Assembly (NCBI RefSeq): GCF_900112375.1
Contig: NZ_FOLS01000009.1
Location: 126,641-190,640 of the forward strand
Length of the DNA stretch: 64,000 nt
Reading direction: 5' to 3'
Origin: Pseudomonas citronellolis
GTDB lineage: Bacteria; Pseudomonadota; Gammaproteobacteria; Pseudomonadales; Pseudomonadaceae
Part shown: positions 21,563 through 31,398 of the stretch, one piece after another
Layout: each line of letters opens with the position of its first letter
Numbering within the stretch: position 1 is the first letter of the stretch
Notes under the pieces: generated by a model
What the model was told of the DNA's origin: nothing
What the model saw: the letters and a program-made list of their open reading frames with translations, nothing else
Database searches by the model: none
Made by a program: the position numbers and the translations under genes

Positions 21563-22456
21563 TCAGCCGCCGAGCAGCGGCGAGTCCGCCGGCAGATGCA
21601 GGCGCAACGCTGCCGGGCGCACCTCGAAGCGCGCCCGTCGCGCCTGAAGGGGTTCGCCGTCGAGGTTGATTGCCAGGCCCTCGCCGGCCTCCAGTTCGAG
21701 CCACGGCAGGCGCGCGCGGACGAACAGTTCCTGCAGTCCGCCGCCGCTGCCGAGCAGGCTGCCCAGGGCGGACAGCATGTCACCCGGCGCCGGCAATATG
21801 CTGACGTCGAGCAGGCCGTCGTCGGCCAGCGCCTGGGCGCATAGCGGGTGCCCGCCGCCGGCCTGGCGGCCGTTGCCGATGCCCAGGGCGAGGAATTCGC
21901 CCTGCCAGTCGAAGCCCGGGCCGCGGAAGTGGCCTTCGGCCGAGTGCACCTCGGAGAAACGGCTGATCCCGGTCAGCAGGTAGGCCGCGCCGCCCAGGGC
22001 CTTCTTCAGGTCTTCGGAGGTGTTGGCCGTGACCGTGGAACCGAAGCCGCCGGTGGCCATGTTGAGGAAGATGCCCCCCTCCACCTCGCCCAGGTCGATG
22101 GGCCGCGCCACCTCCTCCAGCAGGCCCAGCGCCGCGGCCGGCTCCAGCGGGATGCCGGCGGCGCGGGCGAAGTCGTTGGCCGTGCCCAGCGGCAGCAGCG
22201 CCAGGCTGGCCGCGGCGTCAGCACGGTACAGCGCCTCGGCCACGGCCCGCGCGGTGCCGTCGCCGCCGCCGGCAACCAGCGTCGGGTAGCCGGCCGCCAG
22301 GGCCTCGCCGACCAGGCGCTCGGCATCGCCCTCCTCCCAGGTGACGCGCACGTCCAGCCTCCAGCCAGCCTCGCGGCGCGCCAGCACCGCCGCGCGCACC
22401 TCATCGTTGGCCGCCTGCTTGCCGTGCAGGATGAGCATCGCTTCGGGTTTCGCCAT
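21563..22456 (-). CDS. YegS/BmrU-type lipid kinase family protein
   Basis: A 297-residue diacylglycerol/lipid kinase-like protein. The nucleotide-binding GGGDGT motif (VAGGGDGTARAVAEAL, about residues 62-77) and the downstream LPLGTANDFAR are both present. Such kinases phosphorylate diacylglycerol, phosphatidylglycerol or related lipids. It follows the FGGY kinase by 59 bases and ends a same-strand run of AGPS-like, GlpD-like, FGGY kinase and lipid kinase genes. Start 22456 is preferred over 22483 because a purine-rich GGAGGGGAGAGG lies just upstream. Confidence 0.88.
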   Translation of the reverse strand: MAKPEAMLILHGKQAANDEVRAAVLARREAGWRLDVRVTWEEGDAERLVGEALAAGYPTLVAGGGDGTARAVAEALYRADAAASLALLPLGTANDFARAAGIPLEPAAALGLLEEVARPIDLGEVEGGIFLNMATGGFGSTVTANTSEDLKKALGGAAYLLTGISRFSEVHSAEGHFRGPGFDWQGEFLALGIGNGRQAGGGHPLCAQALADDGLLDVSILPAPGDMLSALGSLLGSGGGLQELFVRARLPWLELEAGEGLAINLDGEPLQARRARFEVRPAALRLHLPADSPLLGG

Positions 22457-22515
22457 GGTCCCTCTCCCCTCCTTGAAGTCCATTCACTATGGACCATCGA
22501 AGCGGGGCGCGAAGT

Positions 22516-24078
22516 TCAGGCCGGGTAGCCGGTGATCTCGCGGATGCTCCGGTACAGCGGCTTCAGTTGCCGGTACATGCGCTGGTAGACCTCGCGGTAC
22601 AGCCGCTCGTAGGTGCGCTGCGCCTGCGGGCGTGGCTGGAACACCTGGCCGACGCGGGTCATGGCGGCGATGGCGGCGGCGAAGTCCGGGAACAGCCCCA
22701 GCCCCACCGCGCAGTCGATGGCCGCGCCCAGGCCGGAGGCCTCGTAGACGTGCGGGCGCTCCGCTGGCAGGCCGAAGATGTCGGCGGTCAGCTGCATGGC
22801 CGCATCGCTCTGCGAGCCGCCGCCGGCCACGCGCAGGCGCTCGATGCGAGTGCCGGAACGCTTCTCGATGCGCTCCTTGCCCTGGCGCAGCGCATAGGCC
22901 AGGCCTTCAAGAATGGCGCGGTAGATGTGCGCGCGGGTATGCACATCACCGAAACCGATGATCGCGCCCTTGGCTTCCAGGCCGGGTTCGCGGATGCCCG
23001 GCGTCCAGTAGGGTTGCAGCATCAGGCCCATGGAGCCGGGCGGCACCTGTTCGACCAGTTCGTCGAACAGCTTCTCCGGCTCCACGCCCAGCTCGGCGGC
23101 GCGCTGCATCTCGCGCAGGCCGAACTCGCGCTTGAACCAGCTGACCATCCAGAAGCCGCGGTAGATCATGACTTCGGTGTTGAAATGGTCGGGAATCGCC
23201 GCCGGGTACGGCGGGATCAGCGGGATGGTCTCCAGGTAGCGCGCGCGGGTGGTGTTGATGGTCGCCGTGGTGCCGTAGGACAGGCAGGCCACGCTGGGTT
23301 CGATGGCCCCGGCGCCGAGCACCTCGCAGGCCTTGTCGGCGCCGGCGGCGATCAGCGGTAGGCCCTCGGGAATGCCGGTGTGGCGGCTGGCCTCGGCGCT
23401 GATCGCACCGAGCTTGGCGCCGGGCTTGAACAGCTCGGGCAGTTGCTCCTGGCGCACCGTCACCGCCTGCCATTTCCAGTCCCGCGGGGCGGCCCACTTC
23501 AGGCGTTTGTAGTCGAACGGCAGGTAGGCCACGCTGCATGCCAGGGAGTCGACGAAACGCCCACACAGACGATGGGTGAGGAAGCCGGACAGCAGCAGCA
23601 CCTTGTGCGTGGCCGCGTGCAGCTCCGGCTGTTGTTGCGCCACCCAGTTGACCTCGGCCTGGCTGCGGAAGTAATCCACCGCGCCCTCGGCGCCGGCCAG
23701 CTTGAACAGCCAGCCCCAGGGCCCCTTGATGCGGCCCTCGACTTCCGCGCGGCGCTGGTCCAGCCAGAGGATCGCCGGGCGCAGCGGCTTGCCCTGCCCG
23801 TCGACATGAATCACGGTGCCGCGCTGGGTGGTCAGCGACACGCCGCGGATCAGGCTGCGGTCGATGCCGCTCTGCGCCCAGAGCAGTTGGCAGGCCTCGC
23901 CGAGCTTGGCCCAGTAGTACTCCGGGTCCTGCTCGGCCCAGCCGGGCTGGCTGGAATAGTAGGCCTCCAGCTCGACCTTGCCCTTGCCCACCAGGTTGCC
24001 GGCGAGGTCGAAGAGCAGCGCCCGCACGCTCTGGGTGCCGTTGTCGATGGCCAGCAGGTAGCTCTTGTCGTTATCCAT
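22516..24078 (-). CDS. FGGY-family carbohydrate kinase
   Basis: A 520-residue member of the FGGY/xylulokinase superfamily starting MDNDKSYLLAIDNGTQS, the first phosphate-binding loop. A second ATP-site signature is GGGSQSDAAMQLTADIFGLP near residue 425. The substrate is not clear; family members act on glycerol, xylulose, ribulose, erythritol or other polyols. The tight neighbourhood of a GlpD-like dehydrogenase suggests a glycerol-like or short polyol substrate, which is inference. An alternative start at 24114 lies 5 bases after the upstream stop. Confidence 0.88.
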   Translation of the reverse strand: MDNDKSYLLAIDNGTQSVRALLFDLAGNLVGKGKVELEAYYSSQPGWAEQDPEYYWAKLGEACQLLWAQSGIDRSLIRGVSLTTQRGTVIHVDGQGKPLRPAILWLDQRRAEVEGRIKGPWGWLFKLAGAEGAVDYFRSQAEVNWVAQQQPELHAATHKVLLLSGFLTHRLCGRFVDSLACSVAYLPFDYKRLKWAAPRDWKWQAVTVRQEQLPELFKPGAKLGAISAEASRHTGIPEGLPLIAAGADKACEVLGAGAIEPSVACLSYGTTATINTTRARYLETIPLIPPYPAAIPDHFNTEVMIYRGFWMVSWFKREFGLREMQRAAELGVEPEKLFDELVEQVPPGSMGLMLQPYWTPGIREPGLEAKGAIIGFGDVHTRAHIYRAILEGLAYALRQGKERIEKRSGTRIERLRVAGGGSQSDAAMQLTADIFGLPAERPHVYEASGLGAAIDCAVGLGLFPDFAAAIAAMTRVGQVFQPRPQAQRTYERLYREVYQRMYRQLKPLYRSIREITGYPA

Positions 24079-24119
24079 TGCACGCTCTCGGTCTTCTTGC
24101 GGCTTGCCGCTCATGGCTT

Positions 24120-25703
24120 TCAGCTACCCGACAGGGCCGGCAAGCTGTAGCAGCGCCGCCAGAGCTCCAGGTAGGCGCGCTCTTCTTCGTGCCAGCGCCC
24201 GTCGTCCCAGCCCAGTCGCGCCTGACACAGCGCGCGGATGGCCGGCAGTTCGCCGGCGCCGCCGTTCTCCAGCAGCAGGCCCAGGCGCGTGCGGCGCAGC
24301 AGCAGGTCGTCCAGGTGCAGCACCAGCTCGCCTTCGGCGGCCCAGGCCAGTTCGGCCCACAGGCAGTCGCTGTCGCCCACTCGCCCGTTGCCGATTTCCG
24401 CCAGCAACCTCACCAGTTGCGGCAGGTTGCGGCCGTGGCGGCCGGCCAGGCGCCGCCGCTGCTGCGGACCCAGGCCGGGCAGGTCGACCTCGGGCACTGC
24501 GGCAAAAATTGCTGAGCCGCTGTCCTCCAGCGTCTTGCCAAGCATGGGCGCGCAGGCCTGCAGCACTTCCAGGGCCAGCAGGCGGAAGGTGGTCAGCTTG
24601 CCGCCGGCCAGGGTCACGCAGCCGGGCTCCTGCCACAGGGCGTGCTCGCGCTTTTCGTCCGAGGGTTTCTTCTGCGCCGCGCCGCTGCTGACCACCGGGC
24701 GCACGCCGGCCCAGGTCGAACGGATGTCGGCCCGGCCGATGCACGCGGCGGGGAACTGCTGCGCGCAGGCGGCCAGCAGGTAGTCGACTTCCTCCTCGCT
24801 GATGCAGGCATCGCTGTCCAGGCCGTCGCCATGGTCCAGGTCGGTGGTGCCGACCACGCTGGCGCCTTCCCAGGGGAAGACGAACACCGGGCGCCGGTCC
24901 GCCGCGTGCATGAAGCTGAAGGCGTGAGCCACCGGCAGGCGCCAGGCCGGCAGCAGCAGATGGCTGCCGCGCAAGGGGCGGATGTGCTCGTCGCCTTCCC
25001 TGCGGCGCAAGCCGTCGGCCCAGGCGCCGGTGGCCAGGGCCACCGCGCCGGCGCGCAAGGCGAAGCGCTCGCCGCTTTCCCGGTCCTCGGCCAGTAGGCC
25101 GGTCACCCGGCCGCCGTCCCGGCTCAGTTCCAGCACGCGCAGGCCGTTGAGCGCCTCGCCGCCGTCGGCACGGGCCTCGTCCAGCACGCGCATGACCAGG
25201 CGGGCGTCGTCCACCACCGCATCGGCGAAGCGCGTGCCGCCCAGCAGGCCGTCCTCCTTCAGCCCCGGCGCCAGGTAGCGCAGTTGCTGCAGCGGGTAAT
25301 AGAGGTGGTTGCGCTTGCCGGCCAGGGCGTCGTACACGGCCAGCAGGCCGCCGAACACCTTCGGCCCGGGGAAGCCGCCGCGGTAGTGCGGCATGATGAA
25401 GCTCAATGGTTCCACCAGCCCCGCCGCCTCGCCGAGCAGACGCTGGCGCTCGCGCACCGAGTCGCGGGTCAGGCCGAACTGGCCCTTGGCGATGTAGCGC
25501 AGGCCGCCGTGGACCATCTTCGAGGAACGGCTGGAGGTGCCCCAGGCGAAGTCGCGCTGCTCCAGCAGCAGGCAGCGCCAGCCGCGCCGCGCGGCCTCGC
25601 GGAGGATGCCGGCGCCGGTGATGCCGCCGCCGACCACGATCAGGTCCCAGTCGCGCCCGGCCAGTTCGGCCAGCGCCTGCCGACGCCAGGCGGCGTTCCA
25701 CAT
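24120..25703 (-). CDS. glpD2: FAD-dependent glycerol-3-phosphate dehydrogenase family protein (GlpD2-like)
   Basis: A 527-residue flavoprotein of the GlpA/GlpD family. The dinucleotide fold IVVGGGITGAGI (about 21-32) and the ATG-type segment VALATGAWAD near residue 220 bind FAD; the C-terminal DAO_C domain is present. GlpD oxidises sn-glycerol-3-phosphate to dihydroxyacetone phosphate at the inner membrane and reduces quinone. It is not the main glpD of the glp regulon, since glpF, glpK and glpR are absent. It starts 4 bases after the flavoprotein stop, implying translational coupling. The true substrate may be a related polyol phosphate. Confidence 0.85.
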   Translation of the reverse strand: MWNAAWRRQALAELAGRDWDLIVVGGGITGAGILREAARRGWRCLLLEQRDFAWGTSSRSSKMVHGGLRYIAKGQFGLTRDSVRERQRLLGEAAGLVEPLSFIMPHYRGGFPGPKVFGGLLAVYDALAGKRNHLYYPLQQLRYLAPGLKEDGLLGGTRFADAVVDDARLVMRVLDEARADGGEALNGLRVLELSRDGGRVTGLLAEDRESGERFALRAGAVALATGAWADGLRRREGDEHIRPLRGSHLLLPAWRLPVAHAFSFMHAADRRPVFVFPWEGASVVGTTDLDHGDGLDSDACISEEEVDYLLAACAQQFPAACIGRADIRSTWAGVRPVVSSGAAQKKPSDEKREHALWQEPGCVTLAGGKLTTFRLLALEVLQACAPMLGKTLEDSGSAIFAAVPEVDLPGLGPQQRRRLAGRHGRNLPQLVRLLAEIGNGRVGDSDCLWAELAWAAEGELVLHLDDLLLRRTRLGLLLENGGAGELPAIRALCQARLGWDDGRWHEEERAYLELWRRCYSLPALSGS

Positions 25704-25707
25704 GGCG

Positions 25708-27303
25708 TCAGTCCTGCAGCAGGGTGCCGGGGTTGAGCCGGCCCGCGGGGTCGAAATGGCCGGCCAGGGCGCGCAGGGTGGCCATGCCCAGTTCGCCCTT
25801 CTCCAACGCCAGGTAGGGCGCATGGTCGCGGCCCACGCCGTGCTGGTGGCTGATGGTGCCACGGTTCTCGACGATCGTCCGGCTGGCGGCCTGCTTGAGC
25901 CGGCGCCAGCGCTCATGGGTGGCGGCATAGCCGGACGCCGGGCGGAACACGTAGGTGGTGTAGATGCTGGAGCCTTCGCCATAGACGTGGGACAGGTGGC
26001 TGAACACGTGCACCCGCTCGCCTTCCGCCGCCAGGCCGTCGCGCAGGCTGGCCTCGATGCGCTGCATCAGGTTGTCGACGTTGCTCCAGTCGGTGGCGGT
26101 CTCCAGGGTGTCCACCACGTAGCCGGCCTGCCAGAGCGTCTCGCGCAGGTAGGGCGAGCGGAAGCGGCTGGCTTCCCACTTGCGCCCCAGCAGGGTGCCG
26201 GTGAACACCCCGCCGAAGCCCTTCAGCTGGCGCCGCGCGAGCTTCAGCGAGGCGACGTTCTGCGCGCGGCTGCCGGTGACGCCGAAGGTCAGCATGCACT
26301 TGCCCTCGCCCGCCCCGCGCCACTTCAGGTAGCGCTCCAGCCAGGCGATCTGCCCGGGATGGCCGGCCAGGGTCAGCTGGGTGCGGGTTTCCACCGCGTT
26401 GGACAGGCGCAGCATGGACAGTTGCACCCGCGCCTGGGCCAGGCTGCGGATGGCCGCCAGGCCCTGTTCCCAGGACGGCAGGAAGACCACGTAGAAGCGC
26501 TCCTGCTCGGCCAGTCGCGAGACGCGCACCTTGACCGAGGAGATGACGCCGAAGCGGCCCTCCGAGCCCAGCACCAGCTCGCGCAGGTCGGGGCCGGCGG
26601 AGGATGCCGGGAAGGTGGGGATTTCCAGCGGCCCGGCGAAGGTCTCCAGGGTGCCGCCGGCGAACAGTTGCTCGATGCGCCCGTAGCGCAGCGACTGCTG
26701 GCCGCTGGAGCGGCTGGCCACCCAGCCGCCGAGGGTCGACAGCTCCCAGGACTGCGGGAAGTGGCCGAGGGTGTAGCCGCGGGCGCGCAGCTGGCTTTCT
26801 ACCTGCGGGCCGTTGGCGCCGGGGCCGAAGGTGGCCACCAGGCTTTCCTCGTCCAGCTCCAGCAGGCGGTTCATGTGCGCCAGGGAAACGGTCAGCACCG
26901 GCTTGTCGGAGGCCGGCGGGTTGATGTGCCCGGCCACCGAGGTGCCGCCGCCGTAGGGGATCAGCAGGCAATCGGTGCGTTCGGCGTAGCGCAGCAGTTC
27001 GCGGATCTGCTCGGCGCTCTGCGGGTAGGCCACGCCGTCGGGGAAGCGGCCGAACTCGCCCTCGCGCATGGCCAGCCAGTCCGGCAGGCTCTGGCCGCGG
27101 GCGTGCAGCAGGCGGTCCATGGGCTCGCGCAGCAGCAGCGGGTGCTCGGCCAGGCGCGAGGCCGGCACCTTGGCCAGCACGGCGTCAAGGCTGGCGTCGG
27201 GCAGCGCGAGGCCGGGGCCGATCTGCTCGGCGAGAAAGGTCCGGCCCGAGCCGGGCAGTTCCATCGAAGTGCTTTCCTCACCCCAGCCATTCCAGCGTCG
27301 CAT
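25708..27303 (-). CDS. FAD-linked oxidase, alkyldihydroxyacetonephosphate synthase-like
   Basis: A 531-residue vanillyl-alcohol-oxidase-superfamily flavoprotein. Its start MRRWNGWGEES and overall layout match bacterial proteins resembling AGPS, the ether-lipid enzyme that swaps an acyl for an alkyl chain on dihydroxyacetone phosphate. The FAD-binding PYGGGTSVAG lies near residue 114, LGSEGRFGVISS near 250, and HQHGVGRDHAPYL near 487 resembles the AGPS catalytic HHHG loop with Gln for the second His. It is the first gene of a four-gene run and divergent from an AraC regulator. Ether-lipid synthesis itself is unproven. Confidence 0.85.
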   Translation of the reverse strand: MRRWNGWGEESTSMELPGSGRTFLAEQIGPGLALPDASLDAVLAKVPASRLAEHPLLLREPMDRLLHARGQSLPDWLAMREGEFGRFPDGVAYPQSAEQIRELLRYAERTDCLLIPYGGGTSVAGHINPPASDKPVLTVSLAHMNRLLELDEESLVATFGPGANGPQVESQLRARGYTLGHFPQSWELSTLGGWVASRSSGQQSLRYGRIEQLFAGGTLETFAGPLEIPTFPASSAGPDLRELVLGSEGRFGVISSVKVRVSRLAEQERFYVVFLPSWEQGLAAIRSLAQARVQLSMLRLSNAVETRTQLTLAGHPGQIAWLERYLKWRGAGEGKCMLTFGVTGSRAQNVASLKLARRQLKGFGGVFTGTLLGRKWEASRFRSPYLRETLWQAGYVVDTLETATDWSNVDNLMQRIEASLRDGLAAEGERVHVFSHLSHVYGEGSSIYTTYVFRPASGYAATHERWRRLKQAASRTIVENRGTISHQHGVGRDHAPYLALEKGELGMATLRALAGHFDPAGRLNPGTLLQD

Positions 27304-27427
27304 GCCTGCCGTGCTCCTGTTCCGGTCGCTCGCAATGGCTGCCTATACTAGTCGGCCGCCCGGGCCTGTCACTGTCGGATCGGGCCAGCGCCAGTCGCCA
27401 ATAGAGCCACCAGAACAAGAGCGCACC

Positions 27428-28456
27428 ATGCACGCCCTCGGCTATACCTCCGTACCCGCCCTGCTCAAGTACCTGCGCCAGGCCGAGCACCTCGGCCTGG
27501 ACGTCGACGCCGCCCTGCGGGCCGCCGACCTCACCCGCGCACAGCTGGCCGACAACAGCCAGCGCCTGCCCAGCGAAGCCCACGAACGCCTGCTGGGGTA
27601 TTTCTGCGAACACGCCGACGACCCGCTGTTCGGCCTGCACGCCGCACGCTTCGTGCAGCCGGGCTCCTGGAGCGTGCTCGGCTACATCACCATGAACTGC
27701 GCCACCCTGGGCGAGGCGATGAACCGCATCATCCCCTACGAGAAGCTGGTGGGGGACATGGGCGTGAGCCGCGTCGAGCCGGGCGACGGCCACGTGCGCC
27801 TGGTCTGGAACTGCCGCCACCAGGCCGCCGAGATCCGCCGCCACATGGTGGAGAACGTGCTGGCCTCGTGGCTGCTCTATGCGCGCTGGATCGCCGACTT
27901 CGAAGGCTCGCCCGAGGAAGTCTGGTTCGAGCACGCACAGCCGGCCGGCACCGAGCTGGCCGAGTACGAGCGGCTGTTCGGCTGCCCGGTGCGCTTCGAG
28001 AAACCCTGCAGCGCCCTGTTGGTGCCGCTGCCCCTGCTGGCTTTTCCGCTACGCCAGGCCGACGCCAACCTGCTGCGCACCCTGGAAGAACACGCCCTGG
28101 CCATGATGGCCGAGCTGGACGACGACGAACCGCTGCCGCTACGGGTGAAGAACGCCCTGCGCCTGCTGATGAAGGACGGCCTGCCGCGCAAGGAACGCGT
28201 CGCCGAGCGCTTCGAGATGACCGTGCGCACCCTGCAGCGCCACCTGCAGCAGGCCGGCACCAGCTACCAGCAGATCCTCGACACGCTGCGCCAGGAGCTG
28301 GCCGAGCACTACCTGCTGCACAGCGACCTGCAGATCCAGGACATCGCCCAGTACCTGGGCTTCACCGAGTCGCGCTCCTTCCACCGCAGCTTCAAGGGCT
28401 GGACCGGGGAGACGCCGGGGGAATACCGCCAGCGCCATCGGCCGGCGGCGGGGTGA
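27428..28456 (+). CDS. AraC-family transcriptional regulator
   Basis: A 342-residue regulator with an N-terminal ArgR/OruR-type ligand-binding domain (Arabinose_bd family, about 20-210) and a C-terminal AraC double helix-turn-helix (about 240-335; VAERFEMTVRTLQRHL, then IAQYLGFTESRSFHRSF). It is divergent from the four-gene flavoprotein/kinase run across a 124-base promoter gap, so it most likely controls that run. REP repeats follow its stop. The start at 27428 fits the family N-terminus. Confidence 0.92.
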   Translation: MHALGYTSVPALLKYLRQAEHLGLDVDAALRAADLTRAQLADNSQRLPSEAHERLLGYFCEHADDPLFGLHAARFVQPGSWSVLGYITMNCATLGEAMNRIIPYEKLVGDMGVSRVEPGDGHVRLVWNCRHQAAEIRRHMVENVLASWLLYARWIADFEGSPEEVWFEHAQPAGTELAEYERLFGCPVRFEKPCSALLVPLPLLAFPLRQADANLLRTLEEHALAMMAELDDDEPLPLRVKNALRLLMKDGLPRKERVAERFEMTVRTLQRHLQQAGTSYQQILDTLRQELAEHYLLHSDLQIQDIAQYLGFTESRSFHRSFKGWTGETPGEYRQRHRPAAG

Positions 28457-28889
28457 GTAGATTCGCGGGCAGGTGCCGGGTGTCCCCTGTAGGAGCAACT
28501 GTCTTGCCGGCCGCGCCGGAGTGCTCTTCGTAGGATGGGTCGAGCTTGCGAAACCCATGCGGTGGCGGTGATGGGTATCGCTTCGCTCAACCCATCCTAC
28601 GGGGCCTTGTGTTTGCCGGAGGTGTAGGAGCGGGCCCTGCCCGCGATTCGCGCGCAGGGCGCGCTCCTACATGGAATGGTGCGGGTGGGGCGGCATAGGA
28701 GTGGATCTCATCCGCGAGTCGCGCCGATATCCTCGGCTATCGCGGACAAGGGCCGCGCCTACATTACCGGCGAGCACGGCTTTTCGTAGGAGCGAGCTTG
28801 CTCGCGAACAGACTCCGCTGCAGGGCTCATTCGCGAGCAAGCTCGCTCCTACGAAGAGCACACCGGCGCAGCTTGCAAGGCAGTTGTAC
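28457..28889. repeat. REP cluster D between convergent araC-type and moeA genes
   Basis: This 433-base convergent gap is entirely repeat-like. It contains GTAGGATGGGT...ACCCATCCTAC inverted arms (28530-28602), a composite block at 28624-28762 that recurs in the same orientation at 43380-43519, and at 28785-28855 a REP pair nearly identical (one spacer difference) to the pair at 82-152. No coding sequence or U-tract terminator is seen. Confidence 0.88.
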
Positions 28890-30104
28890 CTACAACAGCA
28901 CTTCGCTCAGGGGAATGAAGGGCACCGTCTCGCCCTCTTCCAGCGTCCGCCCCTCGCGCACTTCCACCAGGCCATCGGCCCAGGCGGCGCTGCGCAGCAC
29001 GCCGGAGCTCTGGTTCGGGTAGATCAGCGCACGGCCATTTTCCAGCCGTGCGCGCAGGTATTCGCGGCGGTTGCCGGCGTGCTTCCAGGCGAAGCCGGCG
29101 GGCACCTCGAAGCGCAGCGGCGTCACCGCCTCGACGCCCAGGCGGCGCAGCAGGTAGGGGCGCGCCAGCAGGGCGAAGGTGACCAGGGTGGAGGCCGGGT
29201 TGCCCGGCAGACCGATCACCGGCGTCCCCTGGTAGTGGCCCACGGTCAGCGGCTTGCCCGGCTTGATCGCCAGCTTCCACAGCGCCAGCTCGCCGGCCTC
29301 GCGCAGGGCCGCGCCGAGGAAGTCGGCCTCACCCACGGAAACGCCGCCGGTGGTCAGGATCAGGTCGGCGCCGCCCAGCGAGCCGAGCACTTCGCGGGTC
29401 TTCGCCAGGTCGTCGGGGAGGATGCCGGCATCTCGCACCTCGCAGCCGGAACGCAGCAGCCAGGCCTTCAGCACGGCGCGGTTGCTGTTGTAGATCTGCC
29501 CGGTACGCAGCGGCTGGCCCGGCTCCACCAGTTCGTCGCCGGTGGACAGCAGCGCCACCCGCGGCTTGCGCCGTACGTTCAGCACGGCCTGGCCGAGCGA
29601 GGCGGCCAGGCCCAGTTCGATGGCGCCCAGGCGCGTGCCGGCCGGCAGCACCTGGTCGCCCTGGCGGGTCTCCTGGCCCTGCGGGCGGATGTGCTGGCCG
29701 AAGCGCAGCGCTTCGACGAAGCGCACGCGGCCGTCCGCCAGCACCTCGACGTTTTCCTGCATCTCCACGCAATCCGCGCCATGGGGCACCGGCGCGCCGG
29801 TGAAGATGCGTGCGCAGGTGCCGGGTTGCAGCGGCTCGGGGGCGATGCCGGCAAAAATCTTCTGGCTCACCAGCAGCGGCTCGCCCTGCCAGTCGGCCAG
29901 GCGCAGCGCGTAGCCGTCCATGGCGCTGTTGTCCCAGGGCGGCAGGTCCAGGCCGGCCAACAGCGGCTCGGACAGCACGCGGCCCTCGGCCTCGGCCAGG
30001 GGAACCTGTTCCACTTCCGCGATCGGTGCCTGCGCCGCCAGCGCCATCAGCCGCGCCAGGGCCTCCTCGACCGGCAGCAAGCCGGGCTTGTCGCAGCAGC
30101 TCAT
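28890..30104 (-). CDS. moeA: molybdopterin molybdenumtransferase MoeA
   Basis: A 404-residue MoeA that inserts molybdate into adenylated molybdopterin. The central MoCF-biosynthesis domain is clear (about 175-320: [15 protein letters not shown] near its start, then [16 protein letters not shown]), followed by the C-terminal MoeA domain ending near a GxPGNPAS segment ([13 protein letters not shown]). Start 30104 gives [16 protein letters not shown] and overlaps the moaB stop as ATGA, so translation is coupled. P. aeruginosa has two moeA copies; this location corresponds to moeA2. Confidence 0.95.
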   Translation of the reverse strand: MSCCDKPGLLPVEEALARLMALAAQAPIAEVEQVPLAEAEGRVLSEPLLAGLDLPPWDNSAMDGYALRLADWQGEPLLVSQKIFAGIAPEPLQPGTCARIFTGAPVPHGADCVEMQENVEVLADGRVRFVEALRFGQHIRPQGQETRQGDQVLPAGTRLGAIELGLAASLGQAVLNVRRKPRVALLSTGDELVEPGQPLRTGQIYNSNRAVLKAWLLRSGCEVRDAGILPDDLAKTREVLGSLGGADLILTTGGVSVGEADFLGAALREAGELALWKLAIKPGKPLTVGHYQGTPVIGLPGNPASTLVTFALLARPYLLRRLGVEAVTPLRFEVPAGFAWKHAGNRREYLRARLENGRALIYPNQSSGVLRSAAWADGLVEVREGRTLEEGETVPFIPLSEVLL

Positions 30105-30640
30105 CCGCGGCTCTCGCAGGGCGCGGCCTGCTTCAGGTGCGGCACGAAGTTGCACGGGCGGTGGCGGGCGTCCAGTTGCTCGGCGAGGATGCCGTCCCAG
30201 GCGGTGCGGCAGGCGTTGGTGGAACCCGGCAGGCAGCACACCAGGGTGCCGTTGGCCAGCCCGGCCAGGGCGCGGGACTGCACGGTGGAGGTGCCGATGT
30301 CGGCCACCGAGATCTGCCGGAACAGCTCGCCGAAGCCGTCCACCAGCTTGTCCAGCAGGCAGGTGACCGCCTCCGGGGTGCTGTCGCGGCCGGTGAAGCC
30401 GGTGCCGCCGGTGACCAGCACCACCTGCACCTGCTCCTCGGCGATCCAGGCGGCGACCTGGGCGCGGATGCGGTAGAGGTCGTCCTTCAGCAGCACCCGC
30501 GCAGCCAGGTTGTGCCCGGCAGCGGTGAGGCGGTCGACGAACAGCTGGCCGGAGGTGTCGGTCTCCAGCGTGCGGGTGTCGCTGACGGTGAGCACGGCGA
30601 TGTTCAGCGGCACGAATTCGGGCGTGGCCAAATGGCTCAT
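30101..30640 (-). CDS. moaB: molybdenum cofactor biosynthesis protein MoaB
   Basis: A 179-residue MoaB/Mog-type protein that adenylates molybdopterin before metal insertion. The substrate-binding motif [17 protein letters not shown] (about residues 77-93) and the C-terminal [13 protein letters not shown] are intact. It starts the moaB-moeA minus-strand operon and is divergent from mobA across 69 bases, so the three cofactor genes share a promoter region. Confidence 0.95.
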   Translation of the reverse strand: MSHLATPEFVPLNIAVLTVSDTRTLETDTSGQLFVDRLTAAGHNLAARVLLKDDLYRIRAQVAAWIAEEQVQVVLVTGGTGFTGRDSTPEAVTCLLDKLVDGFGELFRQISVADIGTSTVQSRALAGLANGTLVCCLPGSTNACRTAWDGILAEQLDARHRPCNFVPHLKQAAPCESRG

Positions 30641-30709
30641 GGACGGTGTCCTTGCTTGAGAGACGGGGATGCCGGTGTTATATCACAGGCCCGTTCCGGA
30701 GACCTCGCC

Positions 30710-31297
30710 ATGCCTGACGCCACCCTGCCGCCCTGTTCCGTCCTGCTGCTCGCCGGGGGGCGCGGCCAGCGCATGGGGGGGCGCGACAAGGGCCTGCTGG
30801 AATGGCGCGGGCGGCCCTTGATCAGCTACCTGCGCGAACGCGTGCGCCCGCTGAGCGACGACCTGATCATCTCCTGCAACCGCAACGCCGACATCTACCG
30901 GGCCTACGCCGACCAGTTGGTGCACGACGACACCCCGGACTACCCCGGCCCACTCGCCGGCATCCGCGCCGGCCTGCAGGCCGCCCGCCACCCCTGGCTG
31001 CTGGTGCTGCCCTGCGACGCCCCGCTGTTCGACGAAGAGCTCATCGAACGCCTGCGCCAAGCCGCCGCGGCACATCCAGAGGCACCGCACATGCTGTACG
31101 ACGGCGACCACTGGGAACCGCTGTTCTGCATCCTGCCCAAGGCCCTGGCGCCACAGCTGGAAGCTGCCTGGCAACGCGGCGAGCGCAGCCCGCGCCAGGT
31201 CCTGCTGCCCCTGGGCGCGCGTCCCGTGGCCTGCGCCAAGGGGGACCCCCGTCTGGCCAACCTGAACTCCCCCGAACTGCTGAACGGCCCGAGCTAG
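30710..31297 (+). CDS. mobA: molybdenum cofactor guanylyltransferase MobA
   Basis: A 195-residue enzyme that joins GMP from GTP to Mo-molybdopterin, making the bis-MGD cofactor used by DMSO-reductase-family enzymes such as nitrate reductase. The nucleotidyltransferase loop [19 protein letters not shown] (about 12-30) and the Mg2+-binding LPCDAPLF (about 102-109) are present. A CGGAG ribosome site precedes ATG 30710. Confidence 0.95.
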   Translation: MPDATLPPCSVLLLAGGRGQRMGGRDKGLLEWRGRPLISYLRERVRPLSDDLIISCNRNADIYRAYADQLVHDDTPDYPGPLAGIRAGLQAARHPWLLVLPCDAPLFDEELIERLRQAAAAHPEAPHMLYDGDHWEPLFCILPKALAPQLEAAWQRGERSPRQVLLPLGARPVACAKGDPRLANLNSPELLNGPS

Positions 31298-31398
31298 ACA
31301 GCCGATACACTGTCTTTCGAGAATTTCCCGGGAACTTTGCCACTACTCGCCCAGTCGGACACTCCGAACAAACCTCGATTCGTACAGGAGATATACGA

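Noticed and set aside
28671-30476. 601-aa plus-strand ORF from the REP cluster into moeA
   Set aside because: Its first part reads REP repeats and the rest is antisense to moeA and moaB.
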